From Arabidopsis thaliana (Eukaryota > Streptophyta > Magnoliopsida > Brassicales > Brassicaceae): DNA of 64,000 nucleotides. Each line of letters starts with the position of its first letter. Position 1 is the stretch's first letter. The notes beneath the pieces are model-generated. The model saw only the letters and a list, made by a program, of their open reading frames with translations. It had not been told where the DNA came from and did no database searches. This document shows, in pieces, positions 33,827-45,858 of this stretch. Location: the NCBI RefSeq assembly GCF_000001735.4, contig NC_003070.9:16353971-16417970 (forward strand). The letters are read 5' to 3'. The position numbers and the translations under genes are program-made.

Positions 33827-34172
33827 TGGCGGTCAACGCAGGAATGGGCAAAGACTCAGACCGAAAGAGAGACTTCAAGAAAGAAGAGAAGGAAGAAGAC
33901 TCTGACGGAGAGAGAGACTTTGTCGTTATCAAAGATGCTTAAATAGCTGTTGAGGCTTTATTGTTGCATTTCATGTTTTTATGCTGAGACTTTTAGCCTG
34001 GTGATGTGCCAGTAGAGAGATTTATGCTGATCTCTTGTAATCGTCTTTGTGTGAGAGCTAAGAATGATTGTATCTTGTGATTTCTGCAGTTACAACCTTT
34101 GTAATTTGTAGATATCATATTATTGATCATCGGAAAGTTTTGGTTTACAATCGGAGTAGCTTAAACTTATCA
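33827..34172 (+). repeat. 5' LTR of the Reina-like element
   Basis: Close copy of 43851-44197. Followed by TTGGTGCGGTGAAACTGG, the presumed primer-binding region; the tRNA was not identified. Confidence 0.9.
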
Positions 34173-34206
34173 TTGGTGCGGTGAAACTGGTCCGATCTAA
34201 GTCGCG

Positions 34207-37200
34207 ATGGGTGTTGAAGCTGAGTCGGAGTTGTATGTGGCGGATCATGTGGAGAAGAACGTGATGGAGCACGATATTCTCGGATTGTAGGGAAATTTCG
34301 AACGATTGTGTGAAGCGAAGGCTCAACATGAAGAGAAATTGGAGAATCTGGACAGGTTGGTCAGATCGGTGATTTCTACATTGGAACGTACGGAGATTCG
34401 TGCTGGTAAAGCGTCGGAGCAGCCACATGACTTTCATCAGTCACCAAAGGTTGGTTCGTCGTCGATCCATTCACGTCGTGCTCCTATGGAGGATGAAAGG
34501 TATTTGGATAATCTTTTGCCATTAGATAATTGTGTTGGATTGTTGAAGAAGATTGAAATGCCAGTTTTAATGGGTCTAATCCTTACAAATGGTTTTCAAT
34601 TGTGGAGAGAATTTTTTCGTGTGGGAAGGTATCATAATGATGATAAATTGAATTTGGTCTCGTTGAGCTTGACAGGTGATGTTTTGAAGTGGTTTAATTG
34701 GAAAATGGTTAACGATGAGTTTCGATCTTGGGAGGATTTTCGCCAACGTCTGTTTCTGCGTTTTGGGGAATCAATTGAGGATGATCCGGGAAACACATTC
34801 TTCGCAATACGCCAAAAGGATCAGTTTCATCTTATGTGACAGAGTTTGAGGATCTTTCTACTCAAGTTGTGGGTTTGGATGTGTCACACTTGGAGAAGAT
34901 TTTCTACAATGGGTTAAAACCAGAAATGAAAGAAGTTATTAAGATGAAGGAGTCTCGAGGATTACCAAATCAGAAAGTTGCGGTGTTGAGAATGGAGTCT
35001 AGTGCCTATTATCAGATGGTTAGTGAACGAGGGAGTAAGAATGTTGTTGCTGCTCGTACGTATAACAAGTCGTATACTAAGCCGTTTTTGATTACTAGTG
35101 GGGCACCAGGTCAGGAGGTTCAACGAGCATAACCTCGTCAAAAGCATACTATAGAGGAGCGTGATGCGATGAGAAGTAAGGGAATTTGTTTTAACTGTAA
35201 AGGAAAATACACTCGTGGTCATGTATGTCCTTTGCGTGAGTTGCAGATTTTAACAGTAGTGGATGGGCTGGAATTGGAGGTTTTGGATGAGGATTTTCAG
35301 GTGGAGGAAGTAGAGTGTGCTCCTTGTTCTCCTGTTATGAGATGTTTATCTCATAATTCTTTTTTGGGGTGTCATTCTCCCAAAACTACTAAGTTATTGA
35401 GAATGATTGGCAGGAGCACAGTAGTGGTGCTGTTGGATTCTGGTGCCGTCTCATAATTTCATCACTCCAACAGTAGCACATCGTTCTAAGCTGAAGTTGT
35501 GTGCTGATAACAATTTGGAGGTGATGTTGGGTAATGGAGTTTCAGTGCATTGTTCTGGAGTTTGTAAAGGGGTGCTGTTCTGGCTCGGTGGTGTTGAATT
35601 TGGAGGTAACTTTATGTCTTTGGAACTTGGTGTTGTGGATGTTGTGTTGGGAGTTGAGTGGTTAGAAACATTGGGTAAATGAGAAGTGGATTGGAAAACT
35701 CAGGAGTGGAGTCTTACTTATCTAGGTCAGCAGGTTACCTTGTGGGGAGATCCATCTTTACATAAGTCAAATGTCTCATTAAAATCTCTAGCAGTTCCCA
35801 AGCTGGTTGAGATTCATGAGTCTGATTTGACTGAAGGGTCTCTAAGTCTATCTTCCTTGGCCACAATGGAGATGTTACCAGTGGTAGAGGTTGTGTTGTC
35901 AGAATTTCCCACCATCTTTGACATACATATTGAATTACCTCCGTTTAGAGGGCTGGAGCATTCGATTTCATTGAAGCCGGGTGTCTCTTCTATCATTGTC
36001 CGGTCATATCGTTATCCACATGCTACTAATGTGGTCTTGGAGAAGATGGTAGAAGTTATGTTAGTAACTGGAATTATCAGGCCAAGTACTAGTCCTTTCT
36101 CTAGCTAGTCCGATGTTGTTGGTGAAGAAAAAAGACTCTTCTTGGAGGTTTTGTGTGGATTATTGTGCTATAAACAGAGCAACAATTCCTGATAAGTTTC
36201 CTATTCCTGTAATTGAGCTGTTGCTAGACGAGTTACATGGGGCGATGATATTTTCTAAGATTGATTTGTGTTCTGGCTATCACCAAATCCGTATGAAACC
36301 TGAGGATATTGAGAAAACAGCGTTCCACACGTTGGAGGGACATTATGAGTTTTTGGTGATGTCCTTTGGGCTTACTAATGCTCCAGCTACTTTTCAATCT
36401 AGTATGAATAGGATTTCTAAGAAGCTGTTGCGGAAGTTCGTCTTGGTGTTTTTTGATCACATTTTGATCTATAGTCCCAGCGTGGAATCACATGTGAAGC
36501 ATTTGAGAGAAGTGTTACAACTGTTGGCAGACAACAAGTTATATGAAAATATGAAGAAATGCTCGTTTGGGGTGCAACAAGTGGAGTATTTGGGTCATAT
36601 TATTTCTGCTGAAGGAGTAGTTACAGATTCTACTAAGACAGAGGCTATGCACAATTGGCAAGTTCCGAGTAATCTGAAGCAGTTGAGAGGATTTCTTGGT
36701 CTTACTGGTTATTACATAAAGTTTGTGCGTGGTTATGGGAGCATTGCTAAGACTTTGACTGAATTATTGAAGAGGGATAAGTTCTTATGGCTTACAATGA
36801 CTCAGGATGCATTTGAACAGGTGAAGCAGGCTATGATTTTAGCTCCAGTTTTGGGATTCCCTGATTTTGATAAAGTGTTCTTTTTGGAGACTGATGTTTT
36901 TGGTACCGGTGTTGGAGCGGTATTAATGCAAGAAAAGAGACGTATAACATACTTTAGTCATGACTTGACTCCAAGAGAACAATTGAAGTCTGCTTATGAG
37001 CGTGAGTTGATGGCTATTGTTATGGATGTGTTAAAATGGAAGCATTATTTGATTGGTAGAAAGTTTAAGGTCCATACTGACCAACGTAGTTTGAAGTTCT
37101 TGCTGGAACAGAAAGAGGTGAATATGGAGTATCAAAGATGGTTGACAAGATTGTTGGGGTGTGATATGGATATTGTGTATAAACCAGGGGTTGCAAACAA

Positions 37201-38797
37201 AGCAGCAGATGGATTATCTCGTATTCAGCATCCTGTTTATGCATTGTTGTTGGCACTCACAGTGCCATATGTTATTCAACTTCAGGATTTATACAAAGAA
37301 ATTGATGAGGATGAGCATATTCAAAGTGTAATAAAACAGTTGCATGATAATCAGCTACAAGGAAGTCATTATCAGTTGGTTAATGGGCGGTTGTGGTATA
37401 AGCAACTACTGGTTTTTCCAAAACATTCAAGCTTTATTCCGCTGATTTTACAAGAGTATCGTGACAGTAAGGTGGGGGACATGCTGGCATTTTAAAAACA
37501 ATGAAGCGGGTTCAAGAGAGTTTTCATTGGGAAGTCATTTATAAAGACATGCAGTGGTATGTTACAGGCTTTTCGATTTGTCAGACTCACAAGTACTCGA
37601 CACTTTCACCAGCAGGATAGTTACAACCGTTACCTATCCCTACAGCGGTGTGGGAGGATATTTCTGTTGATTTCATTGAAGGGTTGCCTACTTCCGGTGG
37701 TGTCAATGTGATTTTGGTGGTGGTGGACCGACTTAGTAAGGCAGTATACTTCTTGGGATTAAAACATCTATTTAAGGCGATTGATGTGGCAAATAAGTTT
37801 GTTTCAGAGGTGGTTAAATTATATGGATTCCCAAAGTCTATTGTTTCAGACCGTGATAGAATCTTTCTGGGGGCAGTGTGGAAGGACATGTTTAAACTGT
37901 CGGGTACTCAGCTGAAGCATAGTACATCGTATCGTCCTCAAACTGACGGTCAGACGGAGGTCCTGAATCGTTGTTTGGAGACATACTTGCGCTGCTTTAC
38001 TTCTAGTCATCCACGGGCTTGGCATAAATATTTGGCGTGGGTAGAGTTTTCTTTTAATACGGCTTACCACTCTGCTTTGAAGACATCGCCTTTTAAGGTT
38101 GTGTATGGTAGAGATCCTCCTTCTTTGGTGAGGTTTGAACTTGGTTCCACGGATAATTGGGACTTGGAGGTGCAGTTAAAGGAGCGTGATCTGATGTTGG
38201 AACATATTCGAGCTAATCTTCAAAGGGCTCAAGAGATCATGAAACGTAATGCTGATATGAAGAGAAGAGATGTGGTGTTTGCAGTGGGTGATTGGGTGCA
38301 TTTGAAGTTACAACCATACCGACAGCGGACTGTGGTTCGCCGTCCTTGTTACAAGTTGGCTGCCAAGTTTTTTGGTCCTTTTGAGATAGTGGAACGCATT
38401 GGGAATGTGGCATATCGCATTAACCTTCCTGCTTCATCAAAAATTCACAATGTGTTTAATGTTTCCCAGCTAAAAAAAGTGTTTGGCGAGCAACAGGTGG
38501 TGCAGGCAACTAATCCTCCAAAGTTGGTGGAAGATGAATTTCTGTTTCCGGAGAAGATTGTGGATATTAGTTTTACGGACAAAGGGAACAAAGAGTTCTT
38601 GGTTAAGTGGCAGGATCGTGGTGTCAGTGAAAACTCTTGGATGCCGTATAAGGAGTTTGTTCAGGTATTCCCTCAGTTCAAGCTTGAGGACAAGCTTATT
38701 TTCCTGGCGAGAAGTATTGATATGATTCATGAGGCTTATGTGAGGCAGAGGACAGGACCACGTCAACATCTTAGAGTTGAAGAAGGTGAGGATGTGG
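34207..38797 (+). pseudogene. Reina-like gag-pol-chromodomain polyprotein, broken
   Basis: Starts MGVEAESELYVADHVEKN with TAG soon after. Gag core (FRVGRYHNDDKLNLVSLSL, WFNWKM, FLRFGESIEDDPGNTFFAIRQ) contains a pair of compensating shifts near 34570-34620 and another shift at 34830. Cys motif CFNCKGKYTRGHVC at 35190; protease LLDSGA then a shift at 35450; TGA at 35681; shift at 36105. RT-RNase H is open 36113-37495, but the catalytic box reads FFDHILIYS, His replacing the second Asp. RNase [31 protein letters not shown] at 37618. Integrase (37648-38907 frame) keeps VDFIEGLP, SDRDRIF, QTEVLNR, then chromodomain FPEKIVDISFTDKGNKEFLV...NSWMPYKEF. Confidence 0.9.
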
Positions 38798-41267
38798 CTG
38801 TAACGCCCCCGAGCCTGACCATTAGGCGCAACTCGGCTAAAGACCCGGGCTTTCAAGTCCTTGGCCAATTCTCATCCGGTCATCTCCCCACTAGATGCAC
38901 CGCGTAGGCTTGCCAACCCTTGCGGTGTACCCAGTATTGTGCGGCTCGGACAAAGCCTTGTATCATCACGAAACACCCGCATTTGTAAAACCCTTTGTAC
39001 TTTAATGTTATTCGCAAAAAGATCACCAAAAAAAACAGTTAGTAAAACGGATCCGCATTTTAAATAAAACGTGAAAATACAAAATCAGGTTTTACAAAAG
39101 CAACTTAAAAAATTACCCTAGTCTGGCGGCCTTATCGTTCGTCTTCCCTCTACTGGTTGAAGCTACAGCTGCCTGAAAGACAAGAAAATCATGAGTAATC
39201 TAGTATTACTCAGCCAGGCCAATGCAACATGGAACCTACGGCAACTCTAAGCCATTCTTATGCAAATCTAACAACCTAGAGGGGTTAACAAACGGAAGCA
39301 AAGCAAGAATGCAACAAAAAATCAGAGTAACACGCGAAAAGCACGTAAACACACAAGCAATACAAGCAAGACAAAAGACAAGATATAACCTAAACTCGAC
39401 CTATGGGCCATGTGCTCCATTCCTCCTTACAAAACGTCGGAAGTTGAGTTTTCCTATATGGATCCGTCAACCCGACCAACCACTCGTTGAATCCACACAG
39501 GAAACCAACAACATCACGACTTATTGAACCCACCCAGGATACCAATAAGCCCAAATGCATCGTCATGCACTCTCGACCTAGGTTCCGAGACTACCCGACA
39601 AGTGTTTCCTTGGGACCGAGACTCGCAAGCTTCCCCACACACATGCAAGAACTGGCAGCACCCTAAACTAGACTTCTATGATACTCGGATTCCGCATCCA
39701 AGATCACCTATACCAAACAGTGCACATCTCTCATCCGACATGGATTCAAAGATGGCGACTCACAAGCATGACAACAAGACTCGCATGCAAAGTAAACAAG
39801 CAATACAAACAATCAAGTAAACGGATGCACACAAACGAACAAGCAATCAACAAGTAAAGCCCTAGTGTTCATCTACATGCAGCCAACAACCTAGTCGGTT
39901 TTTAACCAAATGAATTTAAGCATATGAGGTGATGGAATCTATATGCAGTTCATTGGTTAACCTAGCCGGATTTTAAACATGCAAGGAAATATAAAAAGTG
40001 ACAATTTCTAAGTGATCTATGATATATCCCTATTTTTACCGGTTTTAACTATGTTTTAAGTATAAGTTTTAGAGTCTATTTGTTATTTCTAGAGTCTTTT
40101 CTAGTTCTTTTCAGGTCTTAACATGTTTGGGATTCATTTGAAGATAATGGAGCATTCTGAAAGAAAACAAAGAATTTATGCTGCTAAAGCAATCCGGAGA
40201 CGAAAATGCACGTAGGTGTCGAACGACACCACCCCTGGTATCGAGCGACACCAATACCTGACGGCAATTTCGAGACGCAACTTATTGATGTTTTGAAGAT
40301 TTACAAATTCGGCCCTGAACTTTCTCTTATTTTTAAAGAAGGTCCATCATGTTTTTAGGTCATATATATAGTTTTAAAGGTCACCAGAGCAAAACCCGCG
40401 CCAAGCCGCGGTTTTTTTTTTAATGTAATTTTGTTAAGTTGTATGTAAGTATTAAATATTATTTGTTATAATATATGTAGAATAAAAAGATTCATTTGAA
40501 AGTGATTGTGAACACAATGCATTTGTTGATTTTTTTTATTAATATAGCCTTTATAAGTTTTAGAAGCTAATTTTTTGCTTTACGAACATTTATTTTGAAG
40601 AGCAAAAATGACATCTTAGTTGTAACCATTTTTTGCTTTTTACATATTACATCAACAATGTCATTTGTAACATTTTTCAGCGTAAGCTTCTTTTCCAACA
40701 CTTCCATATATGTTGGTGATTTATCTTAAACGCTAGTTTTTCTCTATTAAAATCATAGCATCAAATCAAACTGAAGAATGATAAGATACTAACTAAGTAT
40801 TATAATAATAATATTAATCCGGAAGATACAAAATTGAAAATATTTTTTTTAGTTTGTCATCTTTCTTCCTTTTTTGTAATTTGCATATTACTTGGTGATT
40901 TGTTTTATGAACCAAATGCATATTTGAGTATAAAATTTAATTAGTTTGAATAATTAGGAGAATTTTATTTTATTATTAGTTATATTTAAATTTCACATTT
41001 TATCATAATAATATAATGTTTTGGTATTTTTATATTTGTATAATTATTTATTATTATTTTTTGTTATTTTTCATTTCACCGTAATACCACATGCTGGTTA
41101 ATAAGTTATAAAACTCTTGGAAACGCTCCAATTTTTAACCATTAAACCAGTGGTTCAAAATATTTCATAACGCTTGAAACTGCAATCGTTCGCTTCCGCA
41201 AACTCTTTTATTCATAACCGCAAACGCTATGTTTAAACGCTATTACCCTCTCGTAATATCATACTAC

Positions 41268-41292
41268 TATCACCATCATCATCATCATCATA
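41268..41292. repeat. (ATC)n microsatellite
   Basis: Short run of CATCAT trinucleotides inside the Helitron candidate. Confidence 0.9.
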
Positions 41293-41340
41293 TAAATATA
41301 TCATAGTCATAATAGCTATCATCATGATAATAACATTATC

Positions 41341-41640
41341 ATAGAGTCGTAATTTTCCCGCCAAAAACATAAACTCTTAATTTTTTCCCCAAAAAGTAAA
41401 TCCATAATTTTCTCGCCAAAATAGTAAACTCGTAATTTTCCCGCCAAAAACGTAAACCCGTAATTTTCCCGCCAAAACATGTAAACCTGTAATTTTCTGC
41501 CAAAAACGTAAACTCGTAAATTTCCCGCCAAAAACATAAACCTGTAATTTTTACGCGAAAAACGTAAGCCCGTAATATTTCCGCAAAAAAACGTACACCC
41601 GTAATTTTTCTACCATAAACGTAAATCCGTTACGGTTATT
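41341..41640. repeat. 28-29-bp tandem array with E2F-type sites
   Basis: About ten units of the form GTAATTTTCCCGCCAAAAAC plus GTAAACC(C). Four contain the exact word TTTCCCGCC (41354, 41437, 41465, 41521), which matches the E2F consensus TTTSSCGC core; the others are point-mutated versions. Confidence 0.9.
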
Positions 41641-43850
41641 TTTTTTTGAATATTCTCGGATATTACTATTATCTATATATTTTTAATTATTTAGTCTAGA
41701 AATAACTTATATTTTTGAAAGTATAATTATATTTCGATATTTTTGGTTACCCAAAATATTTCGGTTTGTATCCATTCGGTTTCGGTTCTTTCGGTTATAG
41801 AATTTAATATCTATTCGGTTATTTTCAAATTTTTGTTCGGTTTGGTTTGAGTTTTTTTTGCATTGGTTTTGGTTCGGTAGATTAGGTTCGGTTTATTTGT
41901 CTAGGCCTAAGTTTTTTAGATTAGGAAGTTTACGCCCAAATTTTAATATAGATTTTAGTTTTGAAAGTAGTTTAGTTGGGGTAGGCCCATGTCTAATTTT
42001 AATTTTGTTAAGTTGATGAGATGACATGGAAAAATAGTATGTTTTTATTGGTTGAAGTAAATGAGCTGTATTAATCGAAATGTTCTAATTGGTTGTTGAT
42101 TTTGCAGAGGTGTCAAGTTGAGGTTCACTGAAAAAGCTGATGTGTCAGAACAGGAGAGACTTTTAGCACTTTTAAGGTGTTGATTGTTTAGACCTAAGCT
42201 TGGAGAGGATAATCTCCTTATCTCTTTTGTACTTTGGGAGCAAGACCTTATGGAGACTCCCTTTGGAGAAGATCTTCTTTACTATTTCTCTTGCTATTAT
42301 TGATTTCTTATTCAGACTATGATTTGTGTTTCTTTGATCATGTCTGAGTAATCCACTTGTTAGGTTTAGGGTTTCTCATTAGGGATTCATATGGTTTAGT
42401 AGATCGCCCATTTGCTAGGTTTTTATGTAAAATTCTTCATCTTTAATTGTTTTAAATGCTAGTTCTAGATAGATCACCTAGAACTTGAATCCAGACAATA
42501 GATATGCCCATCATAGGTATCCGTAGTTGGATCTATTATTTGATGAGCCTGGTTTATAGGCGTGTAATAAGAATCGGCCTATCTACTAAGGTGAACAATT
42601 GAACTCGTTTAGAATGCATGTTTAGGTTAAAGATCTCTAGGCTTCTCCGATTATTCTTAGCTATAGGCTTAGGGAGTTTCGCGGAACACCACCGGTTATT
42701 CCATAATTAGAGTTTGAGTTTAAAAATGGTTCGATAATAACCTAGCTATTATTAGATCTACTAACCAATAGTTTCCTGAGAATACCCTAAGCCTGACGTT
42801 TTTACTTTCTTGTCTTACAACCTCACAATCTGCTATTGCTTCCTTTTGTTTCTTTTTATTTTCATTACTATATTACTTAGCTTAATTCAAAACCTTGGTC
42901 TATTGTGTGATCCGAGAGCTTTGTAGAATTTGACCCTTAAGTGCTACAATCCATCTCTTATTTGAGAGAGTGGTCTTAAGGCAATTTGACTCATATCAAT
43001 CTATATGCATTAGGTCGTAGTTTATAATGCATGCAACCAAATTCGAGAATGATGAATCCTAGAATGAAAATGAACCAAGAAAAGTAGTCACGCGAACTCA
43101 CAAACAAGAAACTAGTTGAGAGGTTAAGGAACAGATGGGTTTCACCGGCCATCTTGGCTCCTCCGCCTTCTCCTCAAGATCTTCTTCGCCTTCTCCTTAA
43201 AAACCTGTCTTAAACTCTCTCTAAAAACTCTTAAAAAATTCTAACTTCTTTTCTTTTTCTCTATAAGAATGTTCGGAAATGAGAAGAGTGAGTTTATATA
43301 GAGTAGTCGATCGTTAGTTATTGTTAAAGTTCCTTTTCCCTTAGAAACTTCTTCCGATTTTAAGTTCTTTTCCTTAGAAACTTAATCGGGAAAATTCAAC
43401 TCGATCATAGGAACGATTGAATCTCTCTTCCCCTTCCGAATATTTCCTGTTTATTCGGACTTCTTCTTGATTCTCAATGCTTTGGAGACCACTCTCGCGG
43501 ATCAAGTCATTTCGATTCGATCCGAGCCGAGCATCCTTGGTTCACACACGGACCATGACATCCGATTACCTTTCTCAAGATACGGTCGTGGATCAAAAGG
43601 GTCTCGATGGTTCCTTGAAAACTCGGTCCGTGAGTTCCACTTTCGCGTTTAACTTGGAGGACTTCATTGACAGTTTTGAAGCGAATGTGAATCAATCCCC
43701 TTCCTTCTCGTCTTTGTCCTCCAGTTAAGTTTTTCTTCTTCCATGGACTTCTCCTTTCCCTTCCCCTTCCATGGTACTTAACTCACGCGAAAGTTTCAAA
43801 ATTCGACTCAACTTCTCCAGACTTCTACTTCTGCATACAAGGTGCTACAT

Positions 43851-44197
43851 TGGCGGTCAACGCAGGAATGGGCAAAGACTCAGATCGAAAGAGTGACTTC
43901 GAGAAAGAAGAGAAGGAAGAAGACTCTAAAGGAGAGAGAGACGTTGCCGTTATCGAAGATGCTTAAATAGCCGTTGAGGCTTTATTGTTGCTTTTCATAC
44001 TTTTATGCTGAGACTTTTAGCCTACTGATGTGCCAGTAGAGAGATTTATGCTAATCTCTTGTAATCGTCTTTGTGTGAGAGCTAAGAACGATCATATCTT
44101 GTGATTTCTGCAGTTACAACCTTTGTAATTTGTAGATCTCATATTATTGATTATCATAGAGTTTGGGTTTTACAATCGGAGTAGCTTAAACTTATCA
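43851..44197 (+). repeat. 3' LTR of the Reina-like element
   Basis: TGGCGGTCAACGCAGGAATG start, CTTAAACTTATCA end. Partner of 33827-34172 with few differences. Confidence 0.9.
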
Positions 44198-44388
44198 TTT
44201 GGTCGGATACGTTTGTATGTATTGAGCATCCCTAAGTAGGAAAAACTTTTAAAAATGAACAAGAGTTTTAAGAAAAATGGCAGATGCCATATATGAATAG
44301 GTAGATGATTATACCGAGCAAACAATCAACAATGGCTTATGTCACAACAGATTGTTCATAGATGACAAGTTTTCTTGGTTTCTCAAAC
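44198..44388 (-). other. 3' flank of the thioredoxin gene
   Basis: Short region between the retroelement and the TRXY2 stop codon; probably contains the 3' UTR. The retroelement therefore ends within 200 bp of a host gene. Confidence 0.5.
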
Positions 44389-45858
44389 CTACTGTTTCAC
44401 TTGCAAAGAATTCTCAATACGCTCAACGAGTTGGTTCGCTGGCAAGGCACCCTCCTGCAAGAACCCAAAAGCAAAACTTGTCAACAAAAGTTAAAAACTT
44501 GTGCTATAAAGAAAACAGCTCTGTCTTATAAGCTTTTCAAGATAAGCTTTTAAGTGTAGCTACAATTGAGCCTTTGATGCAAGGAGTAGATATGCCGTAT
44601 TCATGCGTGATAGAAAACTTACGAAACGGTCCCAGAGTTTGCCGTCTTTGAATAAGATGAATGTGGGCAAAGCCTCAATCTGGTATTTGTTAGCAAGACT
44701 TGGGTACTTCTCAGTATCAATTTTCACAACTGCAATTATATCTTTCAGTGTTTCACTCACTTCATTGAGTATAGGTACCATAAGCTGACATGGACCACAC
44801 CTGCAAAAAACACAACTCTGTAACCATATAAGAACCAAAAAACACATTAAAACCTGATGCTATAACAAGTACACCTGAACATAAACTCACCAAGTAGCAT
44901 AGAAGTCTACAAGTACAGGTTTATCAGAGTTCTGCAACAAATCATCAAAAGAGTTGAAAGTTTGCTTCTTTGCTGCTCTTACCTGCATCAAATCATCGCG
45001 CCACAAATTATGAAAACGCTTCTACTATAAAAACAAATGAACAAATTTTCCCTACTTCTACTAGACGTAAACAACATTACATTAGAAGTAGAAGAACAAT
45101 TCACTAACATATATGTTCTTTCATTCTTTCATTACATCTCAATTCTCATTTTCTGATTACACATACTGATTTAGATTACACAGAACAACGTCAAACACTA
45201 TGTTAGAATCACACTCTCTAATGTTTTTTTTTTTATTAAAAGAAAAAGAAAAAAATACATTCGAACATGTCTGGGGTGTGCAACCCCCGCAACATCAGCT
45301 AACAAAATAGAACTAACAACATCGGGCCTAGACTCCAACCAATGCAAACCTAGGGGTAATGAAAATGCATAGTTCGCTAATCCATCGGCAAGACGATTAG
45401 CTTCACTAATACACATGAGAAATTCGGACTATCCAGTCCTTCGATGTTGAATATACTAAAATCAATGTGTTACATTCTCCTTCTTGTTTCAATTCGAATC
45501 AATCTCAGTGTAAAACTATGTAAATTTACAACATTACTGATTCTATCTTTATGTATAAACAATGAATAATATGAAAATACACAAACACCATGAAGCTACT
45601 CGAAGTAACTAAAACAAGAACAAAATTGAATTTTGTCTCAAAATCAATAGCATCAAATCGAAACAAGTAATTGGTGAACGGAGAACTCACAGTGAGTGGA
45701 GCGAAGCGAGTAGACGAAGACGGCGATTGAACACTTCCGAATCGGCGAATCTGAGAAGGTAATCGTACGGAGGAAAGAGTTCGTGATGGTGAAGCGGAAT
45801 TAGACGATTCCGGTGTAAAACATGGAGAGATATAGGCGGTGGCGAGAGAAATCGCCAT
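44389..45858 (-). CDS. TRXY2: Chloroplast thioredoxin y-type (TRX-y2)
   Basis: Small dithiol oxidoreductase of the plastid stroma; y-type thioredoxins supply electrons to 2-Cys and Q-type peroxiredoxins and related targets. Four exons on minus: 45691-45858, 44891-44982, 44623-44800, 44389-44454, all with GT-AG borders, giving 167 residues, the usual length. Residues 1-57 (MAISLATAYISPCFTPESSN onward) are Ser/Arg-rich, a transit peptide. The mature part begins RAAKKQTFNSFDDLLQ, carries the active site WCGPC split by intron 2, then VVKIDTEKYPSLANKYQIEA and the cis-Pro loop LPTFILFKDGK. The C-terminus is LVERIENSLQVKQ. No damage is visible. Intron 1 contains a LINE fragment. The DLLQNSDKPVLVDFYATW style fits y2 rather than y1, from memory. 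Confidence 0.93.
45220..45430 (-). mobile_element. LINE 3' fragment (RNase H end) in TRXY2 intron 1
   Basis: Minus-strand frame MCISEANRLADGLANYAFSL, PLGLHWLESRPDVV, VAHPRHV resembles the C-terminal end of the RNase H domain of plant L1-type LINEs. It is followed by an A-rich tail (reverse of the T-run at 45223-45240). It lies sense to the host gene, within the 708-bp intron. Confidence 0.65.

Larger units (their letters stand above)
40384..42099 (-). mobile_element. Non-autonomous Helitron candidate
   Basis: Read on minus it starts TC (42099-42098) and ends CTGG (40387-40384), fitting the 5'-TC...CTRR-3' rule, with host A (40383) and T (42100) at the borders. A GC hairpin (CCGCG-GCTTGG-CGCGG, 40396-40411) lies 8 bp before the 3' end, as in Helitrons. 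No helicase. It holds the CCCGCCAAAA tandem array and is flanked on both sides by matching Athila-like LTR sequence. Confidence 0.6.
40020..42998 (-). mobile_element. Solo LTR, Athila-like, itself interrupted by a Helitron
   Basis: Reverse-orientation copy of the LTR at 23810-24987: begins TGATATATCCCTATTTTTAC, ends TTGACTCATATCA. Perfect duplication ATCTA (40015-40019, 42999-43003). Without the Helitron its length is about 1.26 kb, close to the other copies (1.18 and 1.21 kb). Confidence 0.9.
38798..43849. mobile_element. Solo LTR of about 2.07 kb, split by a nested LTR
   Basis: TGTAACGCCCCCGAGCCTGA at left, CATACAAGGTGCTACA at right. Flanks GTGGC (38793-38797) and TTGGC (43850-43854) fit a 5-bp duplication with one mismatch. 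Own sequence is 38798-40019 and 43004-43849. No coding region is seen; the short frames at 39222-39820 and 43467-43728 are not supported. Family unidentified; the TGTAACGCCC start resembles Tekay-type chromovirus LTRs. Confidence 0.75.
33827..44197 (+). mobile_element. Ty3/gypsy chromovirus (Reina-like), dead, with nested insertions
   Basis: Short LTRs 33827-34172 (346 bp) and 43851-44197 (347 bp), TGGCGGTCAACG...CTTATCA. Internal region 34173-38797 on plus: gag, protease, RT, RNase H, integrase, chromodomain. Short LTRs plus a chromodomain fit the Reina lineage. The 3' LTR junction was hit by a 2-kb solo LTR (38798-43849). No matching outer duplication is seen (GGACA left, TTTGG right), because the left LTR is joined to another copy's 3' end. 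Confidence 0.85.

Noticed and set aside
41268..41640. CRISPR-like array
   Set aside because: Units are contiguous 28-29-bp tandem repeats without unique spacers, in a plant nuclear genome.
38798..43849. Full-length LTR retrotransposon
   Set aside because: No second LTR, no primer site and no coding region remain once the nested LTR is removed, so a solo LTR fits better.
44560..44847. Thioredoxin exon 3 read as a stand-alone 95-residue protein
   Set aside because: Both ends run through splice sites into introns; the spliced four-exon model gives the full-length family protein.
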